NCBI GenBank assembly: GCA_947632055.1
Contig: CANRNS010000014.1
Location: forward strand, 1-32,042
DNA from: an uncultured Akkermansia sp.
GTDB taxonomy: Bacteria; Verrucomicrobiota; Verrucomicrobiia; Verrucomicrobiales; Akkermansiaceae
Length of the DNA: 32,042 nt
Direction: 5' to 3'
How positions within the stretch are numbered: position 1 is the stretch's first letter; each line of letters begins with the position of its first letter. The notes beneath the pieces were generated by a model that was given only the letters and a program-made list of their open reading frames with translations, searched no databases and was not told the origin of the DNA. The position numbers and the translations under genes are program-made. Positions 1-12,200 of the stretch are shown here, one piece after another.

Positions 1-232
1 AGGCATCAAACTTTCGGAGAATCCTTTTTCCCCGTTTTTTACGTCCCTTCGGTGACTTTATTTTTGAGGCAATGCGGCCGCTCTTGCCCTCGTCCAGCAG
101 CAAACGGAGGCAGCGGGAACCGCCTCCTCTCACTCCTCTCAGGTCGGTGAGAAGAAGTACGCTGGCTACATCATTGACATCCATAGGGAGGACGATGGTC
201 AATTTCATACATCGACTTTTTTCGAGAGTGGC
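1..232 (+). other. Coding-like stretch upstream of the giant autotransporter ORF; start unresolved
   Basis: From position 68 to 232 the frame of the autotransporter gene is open and reads like protein: an alanine/leucine-rich piece, then a Ser/Gln/Lys-rich piece and a mixed polar segment leading directly into the GTG at 233. It contains no in-frame ATG, GTG or TTG and is closed by stop codons at 53-55 and 65-67. The first 67 bases carry several T and C homopolymer runs. The real N-terminus, including the Sec signal peptide that such a protein needs, may therefore be encoded in another frame or before the window. A real frameshift or a homopolymer sequencing error would explain it. I see no convincing promoter here. 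Confidence 0.4.
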
Positions 233-3200
233 GTGAAAGATGCGCCAGCAAACGGGTTCAGAGGAGACAGAGCAGACAACGACTACATTGATACGGAGGG
301 CGGGCATCAGACAGGTGGCAGTGCGCAGTACTGGAAGAACACGTTCACCAACGCCAGCGATGCCACTGATGGATCAGCCGTTACGCTCGCCGATCACATG
401 ACCCTGGGGCTGAACAGCGGCATCACCTATGCCGGCGGGTTGAGTGTCGCGGTGGAAGGTGAGGAGGCCGTCACCGGCGCAAAGTTGGAAATAGGCAGTG
501 GATTGGACAGCCTGGGTGACCTGACGATCACCCTCACCGGGCTGGGAGAGGAGGACGCCGACTTGGAAGGTTATAGGCTCTTCTCCGCAGCTGATGGGGG
601 GACGCTCTCCGACGAGCTGATAGCAGCCCTGAAGCAGAGCCTGAAGTCGGATGCGGGGCGGGCGTATAGGCTAACGGTGGGTCAGGACGGCTTGGTGACG
701 CTTGAGGATTACCCCGTGCTCACGTGGAACGGTGGAAATGCAGGATCATGGATGGAGGACGGCGAAGGATGGAACAAAGGGGAGGAGCTGACGCCTGTCA
801 GTTATGAGAGCAACGCAGACGTCATCTTCGCGCCTCTAAACGGGATAGCCTCGCAGATCGTGACCGTATCCGGCGCAGTACACACTCGCGACTTCACCGT
901 CGGCACTAATGATGGTGAGGACGGCGCGAAGAACGGTGCCTCCTACACCTTCAACGGAACCGAAGGAACTTCTGATAACGGCATCGACATCTCCGGCAAT
1001 CTCACCCTCGCGGGCACCTGGCAGAATGGGGGGGCTGAAGCCAGCTCCCAGGCGACGTTCAACGTGGCAGTGAGCTTCACGGGAGAGTCACGGGAGAGCA
1101 ACACCATCACGGGGGAGGGTACGGTAACATTTGGGGCCATTCAGGGTAACCATGTGGGGATTACTATCGGCGACGGAACCACGTCGACCACCGTGCATTT
1201 CACCGATAAGCAGGTGGACACCACGATGCGGCATTTTGGTGCGGTCGAGGTGAAGGCAAACAGCAAGCTGGTGATTGATGTCATTCAGGGGAGTGATGCA
1301 TGGGGCAACAAAGCGAGCGACTCTTCGGTTGGCAATGACTACGTGTGCGGTGACGGCACCGTTGTACTCCGTGGTGGTAACGCCCTTGTGGAGTATGGAG
1401 GTCAATATTCCATTGTGAGGCGATTGTTTGATTCAGCAGGCGAGGATGCTGTCTTGGACACTCTGGAACTCGAGAACATCATCTTAGGTATCCGGTATTC
1501 GGACATTGACAATGCGCTCAATGGAGTTCTCGACAAACATTTGAAAAAGTTTGTTGTCAAAGAGGGGAGCACTCTGCAACTCAACAGTAATTATGCAGGA
1601 TTTACAAAGAAGGACACCACCCTGAACAACACCCTGGACCTTGCCGGTGGAACCCTTGCTGTAACCAGCACCATTTCGCCAAGTATCGGATGGGACGTCG
1701 TCCTGAGCGATGACGCAACCATAGACACATCCGGCAATTCGCTCAACATCACCGGGACGTTGAAATTGAGTGGTGATGAGACTGGGCACACGCTTACCAA
1801 GACGGGATCCAACGCGTTGAATATCGGCACGATGGTAGGCGTGAGCGACACCGATAAGAACAGTGCCGGAAATTTTGTGGTGAATGGGGGGACGGTGGAG
1901 ATTTCGGGGTTGGAAAATGAGGCAAACACTTACGTGGCAGGGACGGTGGATCTGAAGAATTACAACGGCGATGGAACCGGGATATTCCAGGTGATTGGAG
2001 ACGGGAAGACGTATACGGTGGGGCAGGTCATATTCGGGATAGGGACGTCAAATGGCCAGGGTTTGGATACCACGGCTTCTTTATCGGCGGGGGCCGGGGC
2101 AACGCTTGTTGTTGCGGGGGGGACGGATGGCGTGGCGTTGCAGATGCAGTCGGATGCGGATTCTGGCTGGATTAGCGGCGGTGGGACGGTTGAATTGGGA
2201 GGAAAGGTGACAGGTTCGGGGAGAATCGGTGTCCGAGAGGGTACGACCCTTTATGCTAAAGTGGCATGGGATGACTACGCGAGCGGGCTGTACCTCCACG
2301 CAAATTCCACGCTAAAGCTCGGTGCGAACGTGAATGTGGGATGGATTGGCGGCATAGCGGATGGCTATGGCGGTAGCATTACGTCTGATGGAAACGAGGA
2401 GCGCACAATCAAAATCGTTGGTGGCGGAGGAGTTGCTAAGGATATCAACCTTGGCGATCATGTTACGCTAGAGCTTGCCGACGGCAGCAGCGGTACACAA
2501 TGTACAGCAACGATAACGCACCTGTATGGCAGCGGCAAGTTGAAGCTGGGGCAAAACGCAACGTTGACCCTGGGGGGGACGGAAAACGTACTGGCGGGAA
2601 TCACGAGCATGGGGCAAGGCAGCGTACTGAAAATCGGCAATGGAGGCGTGGGCAGTCTCACGGTGAATGGGGATATCGCCGGTATGGGCGGCACTATCCA
2701 AGTGTATGACGGGACAAACGCTTGCACCCTTACTGTAACCGGGAACGTGGCGACTGACGGGCAGGGTGCTATTTATTTGGGAATGGGGGGCAGTGCATCG
2801 GCTGATAATTCCTCTGTGACAGTTGATGGAAACATGACGCTGAAAGGAATGAAGCCCGGGACGGGGAATACGGTCAATCACGTTATGTACTACCAGCACA
2901 GGGGAAGTACCACGGTTGGCGAAGACTTGACGGTGGATCATGCCAGCGATGCTGAAGCCCAAGTTTACATTGCCAATGGCGACTTTACTGTGAAAGGCAA
3001 AGTCTTGGGCGGAAGCGGCGGGAATGGCATAATTCACATTGTGAGTAGTACCTTGACGGTAGAGGGGAGCAACAATGAACACGATGGTTTCCTGGCGGAT
3101 TTGAGATTCGGCGTTTCCAACTCCAAGTTGAAGCTGGGGACTGTTAGCCAAACAGGACGCCTCACTGTGCGGAAACTCAGCGGCAGCACATCCGGAGATG

Positions 3201-6200
3201 ACGGCTGCCAGCAGATTCTTGGCAATGGTACGCTGGAGGTGAACGTGAGTGGCGATTCCAACTCGGTGGTAGCCACGGGCATCAAGCTTTCCCTTCATGA
3301 CAGCACCACACTGGAAAAGAGCGGTGAGGGCACACTGGAGCTCACTCAGTTAACAGCCACAGATGAGAACACGCAGGTGCTGGTGAGCGGGGGGACGCTG
3401 AAATTTTCGGGCTCAGGGCCTCTGGACGTGAAAGACATCCAAGTCACCGGGGAGGGCAGCGTGTTGGAGTTAGCGCGACAGAGTGTAGCATACGTGAACG
3501 AGTCGAACAACATCACCCTGTCAAAAGGCGGCGAGCTTAAAGCGACGTACACGGGGAACGGTGAAGCGGCGTGGAACTTCGGGACGCTGACATTGGGGGA
3601 GAACACCGAAGAGGACACTGCCGCCGGGAAGATCACCTGGTCGGCCGATACGACCGGGCGGCAGACATTCAGCTTCCAATCCGTGACCGGGACTGGGGAC
3701 CTCGATTTGGGAGAAATCTCGGGGGAAAACTCCGCCAAATCGAAGACCCTGGCGCTCGGGGAAATTAATGGGTACAGCGGCACCATCAGCGGGAGCGTGG
3801 GAGACAATGGCGCTCTGACCCTGAGCGGGGATATTGTGAGCGGAGGAGAGGGCACTGAGGGCAAGATTGAATTGTTGAGTGGTTCTGTGACGCTGGCGGG
3901 CGATGGAATTATCCTGAGCAAAACAGGAGGGGACGGAACATTCACCATTTCGACCTTGAGCTTGGCATCAGGACAGGGGTTGCAGATGGACTACGCTGGT
4001 GGGGAGCTGACCATCGAACATCTTGAGCTGGCGAGCGGCGCGGAGTTGCATTATTCAGCAGGCGCCGACGAAGATAACCTCGTTGAGCTGGACTTCAAGG
4101 CCACGTTTGCGGACTTGTTCAGTGAGTGGGGAGAAACAGGAAATACCATTTCGTTGAGCATAGATGAGGCCTTGCGGGAGGGAGACTCTGTTTACCTCTA
4201 TCTTGGAATCATAGCAAACGAAGAAGACATTGTAGATTGGGATGAAGACACTCTTTCGAAGTACTTTGAGGACTTGGATGGTAGGGAAATTGAGTTGTCG
4301 TGGGAAGATGGGGATGAGGGCAAGAAGAAACTTTACTTGTCATCAATGACCGGGGAGGCAGCCGTGCGCTACTGGGACGAGGCGTGGGACGATCGTAGCC
4401 ATAAGAACGGACCGAACAGCGGGCTCATGCGCGACATGGGCGCCAAGTGGTACAAAGAGGGAGCGGAAGGAGAAAAGCTCACGCAGCTGCTGAAAGCAGA
4501 GGATACCGCCGCATCCTTTGCCGACGAAGCGCTGGCGATGTCCGACGCGGACGAACATGGGGCGTGGTATAGAGGCGGCAAGACCTTTGTGCGGTTGGAC
4601 AAGGGGAGCCCCAAGACTGGCATCAATGAGGATGGCACGAAACTGAGCGTGCTGGGCGGCAAACTGTACAAGGATGCTGCACCAGGTGTCGATCTAGTGA
4701 ATACACGAGTGTACATTTCGCTGTGGGCGCAGGAGACGGAGCATTTCCACCTGCTGGTGGGCGGCAGCTCGTACGTGGCAACGGGGGGTAGTGGGAGCTT
4801 CGGGTTTAAGGGCAACACGCACATCCAGGTGCAAGGCGGCACCGTGGATCACATCGTAGGCGGCAACCACGTATCGAACATTGCCGGCACCTTCGAGGGC
4901 AACACGTACATCTCGGTGTACGAAGGGGCGTCGGAGCACAATGATCAGGGCGTGCCGGACCTGCTGCACCTGTCGGAGGGGTATGGCACCCACGTACGCG
5001 GGGGCATTGTGGGCGGCAGCACCGTGACGGCATCCGGAGTATCGCTGGATGAGGCGCACTACGATTTCCGCGGGCACACGCACATCAACGTGTACACGGT
5101 GCTGCGCACGGAGCGTGGAGGCGCGCCTGATTATAAAACCGTGGAGATATCGGACGGGCTGGAAGGGGATGATCCGACGCTCTTCCACATTGTAGGCGGC
5201 AACGCGTGGATCGGCACGAGCGGCACGGGGACTCAGACGATGGTGTTCAGCGGCAGCAGCAACATCACGGTGGACTTGAGCAGCTACCAAAACTTCTTCC
5301 ACAACGCCCAGGACGGCGCATGGCATGGCGGGATGTACTTTGAGAAAGCTATTGTGGGCGGCAACTACAGCGGCACGGGCGCGGGCGAAAGCGAAGACAT
5401 TTCACGCACTTCGAGATTCGTGTATGCGGGAACCGATACGCCCGGGGAGCACCCGTATGCGGTGGACTTGGAAATTAAGGGCGTGGCTCAGAATGGCGAG
5501 AGCGTCAACTTCCTGGGAGTCATCAACGGCGCGAGCCGACGCGACAATGAAGGCTCGGGCGTCACGGAGTTTGATGCAACCGGAAGCGATGGCATCCTGA
5601 TCAACCTGGAGGGGGGCAACTACCGCAACTACGTGGCGGGCGGGTTCTGGTTCGGCGGCCAGGCGTGGCAAGAACACACTACCGAGTACACGCACACGGC
5701 AACGTTGACATCGGATATCGAGGTGGATTTGACGGACGGTGAGTATTGGCGCGTGGTGGGCGGTAGCGTGAATCTCGGTGGCAGTACTGCCGAGGGAAAC
5801 GACACGATGACCGGCGACACGGTTGTCAACGTCTCCGGCAATGTGCATTTCGGGGTGGGATATGACCTTACAAAATATCCATACGTGCCATACGAGACGG
5901 TTGACCAGACAACCGTCGGATTCATCGTGGGCGGGCGGTACCTGGAGAGCGCAGGCGGCACGTACACCCAAGAGGGCAGCACGCAGGTGAACATCCTCGG
6001 CGGAGACTTCATCAACACGCACATCGTGGCGGGCGATTACGTGTACGGCAAGGCTGTCGAGGAGCTGGACGGCCCCGAGACGACCATCACGGGCAGCACG
6101 AGCCTGACGCTCGGCGGCGCAGGGTCGGATATAACCATTAACGGCTTGGTCGTGGGCGGCAGTTACCTGGCGGATCAGAACACAGGCAGCAGCGCCATTA

Positions 6201-9200
6201 TCGGAACAAAGCAGGAGGGAGGAGATGAGTCGTACACCGAAACCGTTACCCACGTCACTGTGAAGGACGGCGTGACGCTGAGCAGCGAAACGGATCCGAA
6301 TGGGGACAAGTTGCACGACGGAGTGGCTCTGGTGGCAGGCAGCGTGCTCATCGATCAGGAAGGAGGAGGGGAAGGAGGAGTCGGCAGCGGCGGGCACAGC
6401 CTGGAAATATACGGCGGTACGCAGCTGACGATTGAGGGAGGCGTTATCAACGGTCACGTGGTGGGCGGCAGCTACACCTCCGACACAGCGGAGACGGCGA
6501 ACACACTCATCATCCATGGATCGAGCGTCATCGACATCACGGGGGGCGAAATCCACGGCAACGTGTACGGCGGGCATTACTCCGTGAACGATAGTGCGCC
6601 GGATCAATTGGAACTGGGCAACACAACCGTGACACTCAACGGCGGGTTCGTGGACGGCTACATCTTTGGCGGCAGCTTCCGCAACACTCCGACCGACACG
6701 GAAGCAGAAGACCCCGAGCATCCGGTGCAGAATGACCTGGTGGTGGATCTGCAGAGCGGCACGTTGAAGGGCGGCGTGTTCGTGGCCGGAAACAACTACA
6801 ATGGAAAGGGCGGCGAATTGCATGTGCACACGCACAGCACGGAACTGCGTGTGGGATCCGAGGTGACGTTTGAGCTTGGGGAGCAGCAGGGGCATAAAAG
6901 CGAGTACATCACGCTGAGCGGCGGCTACCTGCGCGCCGGAGCGGGACAAGGCGGCAACAAGGACTACTCCACCGTTGGCTGGAACTTGAAGGGCGATGCC
7001 GACGATGACACCGACCGTGAATGGGCGGATGAGAGCGCGAAACTCGTCTTCACCGACAGCGGGGATGCGTACAAGAACCTCAGAAGCGCGCAACTGCGCT
7101 TGCAGGACTTCGATACGGTGCAGGTGGATAGCGGGAGCCTTGTGCTGAAGAACGGGCAGATGCTCGTGATGCACAAAGTGTCGGGTGTTGAAGAAGGGGA
7201 TGGTACGAATTACGACACCTTCACCAAGCTCGGCAAGGGCAGCATCACCTTCGGCCAGGGACTGAAGAGCTGGGATGCGCAGAACGAAGCGGCGGTTGAT
7301 TTCACCGGGGAGTTCATCCTGAAGGATGGCGAACTCGTGCTGGGCGGCGGATATAAGCAGAGCCTGGAGGGCGGGTTGACCATTGCGATGTACGATGAAG
7401 AGGGTCGTGCGCGCGCCTCGCACAACAAGGAGAACGCCTACCTGAGAGGCATCGGCGGCACGATCTTCACCATGGGCGAGCTGACGGGCGGAGACGAGGG
7501 AGGAAAGATCCAGCTGGACTTTGAACTGGGCGGAAAAGACGACATTGCGGAGGGCGTCTATTACCTCGTGGACGGCCTGGACATTAAAGGACTGACTGAC
7601 GAAACCATCGATGAGTTCTTTGACGCATTGCACCTGCCGGAGTCTAAGGACAATCTGAAATACGATCTTGAGTTGCGCAAGAATGGGACAGCCCTCGTGC
7701 TGCGCGTGCATACGTACGATGAAAATAAGTGGTACTGGGAAGGAGACGACAACAGGGTGTGGACCCAGAAAGGGAGTGATGAGGAAACGCTCACGAAGAA
7801 CTGGACGAAGGACGATGCTGACGATGAGGACACCAGAAAGAAAGGCACTTACTACTTCACCAATGGAGCGGAAGAGACGGGCGATGTGACGATCGATGGG
7901 TCGGTCGAAGCCGGGAACGTGCAGGTGGAGAGCGGCGACTACAACTTCAAGCAGGGCGGAAGTGGAGATGGTCTGACGGTGACCGATAAGTTGACGGTCG
8001 GTAAAGAGGGCGCTGATTCCTCGTACGCGCAGGCCAAGCTGAAACTCAGCCTGAAAAACAAGAATATTCATGAGGTGGATCTGCAGAGTGGCGGGCGGCT
8101 TGAGCTGGCGAACGCAGACGCGATTCAAATCGGCGAGGGAGGGGACGACAGCACGTTAATCGACTTCAACGGCGGCACGCTCAAGTACGGTGAAAACGGC
8201 AGCGGCGGACTCGTGGTGACGGCTGATCTCTCCGGGCAGGTGAACACAACCGACAGCACGGGTGTGGTTCGCGTGCAGGTGGGCGACAGCAAGGAGGACA
8301 TCGGCGACGGCGACTTTGTGCTCAATGACAAACTGGCCGTCACTTGGAGCGGCGACACGACGACCAAGGCCGGCATTAAGCAGGCGGTGGAAAAGGGACT
8401 CGTCACGAGCGGGCGCGGCAAGTTCACCTTCGAGTGGCAGAAGGGAGACGCGGTAGGGGCATCGTTGGATGCCCCGGATCTGCCGGAGTGGGAAGGGACC
8501 CTGGAGGCGATCGAAGGCACGTTGGAGATTGTTGTGGAGGGACAGGAGGTGCAGATTGCATCGGACCCGGGCGACCCAAGTAAAAGACTCTACGCGGGCG
8601 AAGGAGCCACGCTGCACCTGATTGCGCGGAATGGCGGGTCAACTGCCGACATTGATGTCGCACGTGCGTTCACAGGAACCGGCGCTTTCATCATCGGCGA
8701 GAAGGAGGAGAAGGGCAACAACTATCGTCTGAGCGCCGATAATAGCAGGTTTGAAGGCACGGTGCAGCTCTCCGGAGACGGCAAGACCAGCATCGTGAAG
8801 TTGGCGGAGACCAACGCCCTCGGCGGGGGAAATAATACCCTCGTGCTGGATGGACGAGCCATCGGAGTGGATGATGGAACTTCCGAGGAGGCAAAGGCAT
8901 TCGGTGCGATTTCCGTGAAGAGCCTCGTGGTGAAGGATGGCACGACCAACTACATCGGCGGTTACGGCGGCGAGGAGGCGGACGGTGTGCTCAAGGAATT
9001 CACCATCACCGTGGGCGATGGCGGCATGAGCGGCAGCGGCGTGATGGCGAATGCGCAGGGCGGGTACAAGGGTACGTTGAAGGGCGACTTGAGCGGCTTT
9101 GAGGGCACGCTGGTGGCGGGTGCGAAAGATGCGGGCACGGCGGGTGATGAGGAATCCACCTGGACGCTGGAGGGAACGCTGGATGCGACGCAGACGATAA

Positions 9201-12200
9201 GCGACCTCGGGTTGGCCCTGGCGGGTACGGGTGAAGTCATCGTCCACTACACGGTTTCGGGATCGCATGGCGGCAGCGAACTCCCACGGCTGCGACTCAC
9301 CGGGCAGATCGGCGACAGCACGTACGGCGACACGCTCGGATTGAGCGATGAAACGGATGGCGCCATCCTCGTGCTGGCGAATGGGGACAACACGGCCATG
9401 GGTGAACTCACCTTCAATGGGCATGAAATATGGCTCGGCGACGACGACGGCACGGCGGGCAGTTGGGCAGGCTCTACGCTTGATGCCGGTGAAGATGAAT
9501 CCAAGAAGAGCGCCTTCGTGCTGAAATCCGGCAGTTTGGGAGGAGCGTTGGAGAACACCGAGGGCGTCACGCTGAAAGTGGACACCGCTGCGAAGGCGAC
9601 GGGTCCGGTCACCGTGGATGTCGGTGGCACGAAAGGCAACAAGTTCAGGGAAATCACCATCAACGAGAACGGTCATCTCAAGGACGTCTCCGGTGAAATC
9701 AAGGTCGGCAATCCTGAGGACGAGGGTCATACGAAGCTGACGTTGACGTTCTCGGAGCAGAACATCGGGGACGGAGCATCTTCAAATCTGAGCGATTACC
9801 TGATCGAGTTCACAGGGAGTGACGGTAAGCTGACGATTGACCAGATCTCGGCCAATCCGGATCGAACAGCGCCGCGCACGGATGATTACTTTACGATGGA
9901 CTTCTCGAAAGAAGGATTGGTGGACATCCTGAAGAGGCACCGCGATGCAGGCGCAGAGAGTTGGCTGCACCTGGTGACCGGCGGGGCATTGGAATTCAGC
10001 AAGGAGCCGGAGGATCAGAAGGCTCTGCTGGATCTCATGCTGCGCAGCGGCAACTACAGCCAACTGCTGAGCGCCCTCGGCTTCACCATGTCGGTGAATG
10101 GAGGCGACCTCGTGTTGCGCGGGGCATCGACGAATGTGTACCTCGTGCTTGAGGATGAAAGTGAGGAGGGTGGTATCGGTGACAGCCACACCATCAAGAA
10201 AGCCGAGCAGGTAGAGGGTAAGAAGGGCGACGCCAACAAGCCCCCGAAGCTTGCCGTCTTCGTGGATGAGAATACAGAGTTAAAAGTCACTCTCGAAGAT
10301 GACCCCGATCCTGAAGAAGGTGGAAAGAAGGGAGTAACGCTCAACAATCTGGTCGGGTTGGAGGGATCGACCCTTGCCGTCGGCGATAACGAGGGCACGG
10401 AAATGGACGTCACGCTCAACAACAGCTTGGCGACGTCTGATCCGGATGTACCCGGGGACGTGCCTCGGGCGAATCCGGAGGACCTCAGGGGGATGGACAC
10501 CGAGTTCGACGGCACGATCAAGGGTGGGGAAGAAGTGACCTTCCACAAGACCGGCAAGGGCACATTGACCGTGGGATCGGCGACGACCGGCAATGGGGGA
10601 TTGAAGGTCGAAGGCGAGATGAGTTTGGAAGAAGGCGACCTTGTCGTACGCGGCAGGGGGGACAGGGGGGATAGCCACGTCGGTACACTCACCTTCAACT
10701 ACACTGGGGTTGCCGATAAGGATGGGGGCGAAGGCCGCGGGATTACCGTCGAAAACGGCAACCTTACCGTGGACAATGTGGAGGTCTCAAGCGCTGAGGC
10801 GCAGAAAGGCGACAACGTGGTGAATGTGGCGAAGAACGGCACTTTCACCTTTGCCGGGAATAACAGTGAAGATGCAGAAGGGCTGAAAGATGTGCATTTC
10901 CGCAGTGGGGACGGCTCCGGCACGCTGGCGGTGAATGACAATCAGGAAGACGAGGGAGGCGCACAGCTCAAGCTTGGCGAGGGCAGTGTGGTGGATGAGG
11001 GTCTGAACGTTCAAGTCGGCAGGGGCGATACGCTCAAGGTCGGCAGCGGCGCTTCCCTCGGCAGCGAGACTGACGATGGTCAGGTCAGCAGCGTCGGCAA
11101 GGTGAACGTGGAAGGCACGCTGGATCTGAGCGAAGCTGGTACAGACTCTGAGCAGTACCTCGGCAGCTTGAGCGGCAGCGGAGAAGTGTTGGGTAGCGGC
11201 AGTGATGATACCAAACCGGAAATCACCATCACCGGCGAGGGTAACAACGGCACGCCGGGGGCCTTCTCCGGGACGTTGAGCGGCAAGGGCAACATTACTG
11301 TGGGTGAAAATGGCTCGCTCTTCTTGGATGGCGTTGAAACGGATTCGGATGCCGGATGGGCGGTCACTGTGGAGGAAGGCGGCCAGCTGGATGTGCGCGC
11401 CAGCAAGGACGGTAAGACCGCAAATCTCGGCGATGTGACGCTTGATGGCGGTTCTAACCTCACCTACCATTACAGCGGCGCGAAGGGAGCAGAATCAGTG
11501 AAAGGCGCTCTGAAGAAAGGCGGGGACGGCAAGGCCAACCTGACGGTGGATCTCGGCAACGAATTGCCGGAAGAATTTCTGACCGAAAATCACCTTGACG
11601 TTGGCGGCTTTACGTGGGATGGAAGTCAAGGCACGATTGCTGAGTCGGTCGATGGCAAACTCTCGGGCGTGTACTCGGGCTACTTCAAGGGTACGCTCAA
11701 AACGGATGAGAAACGTGAGGGGCAAGTCTACATGGACGTGACGAAGCAGGAGAACAACCAAATGCGTCATGGGGGGCAGGAGAAGAACGCGGCTGCGGGC
11801 GCTGACATGTTCTGGTCGGCGGCGGATCCGACGACAAAGGCCGGACGCGAGCTGATGAAGAAGGAGAACAGCGACTTGCGCAAGTTCACGCAGAGCTTGC
11901 TCGTGCAGAACAACGCCGGGATGAACATCGACGGGCAGTTGGCGGCGGGCGCCGGCGCGTCTATCTCCACGCTCGGACCTGCCTTGGTGGAAGACCTGCA
12001 CCGCCAGTTGAAAGCCATCCGCAACCGCACCACCACCATGGGCAGTGAAGAGATCTTTGATGTCTATGATGAGTGGCCTATATGGAACATGTGGATCAAC
12101 GCGGAGAACGGCTATCACAGGTTGGATGCGGACGGCTACCTGCCTGGCTACACCCTCAACAGCTGGGGCGGCACACTCGGCGTGAATCTGGATGTGAGCA

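Noticed and set aside
5402..8128. 908-residue open frame on the minus strand inside the autotransporter gene
   Set aside because: Composition (Val/His/Arg/Ala/Gln-rich, no domain order) is that of an antisense shadow created by the strong codon bias and Gly/Asp/Thr repeats of the sense gene. No promoter or start context.
8639..9730. 363-residue minus-strand frame
   Set aside because: Antisense shadow of the passenger region, same composition as the other shadows.
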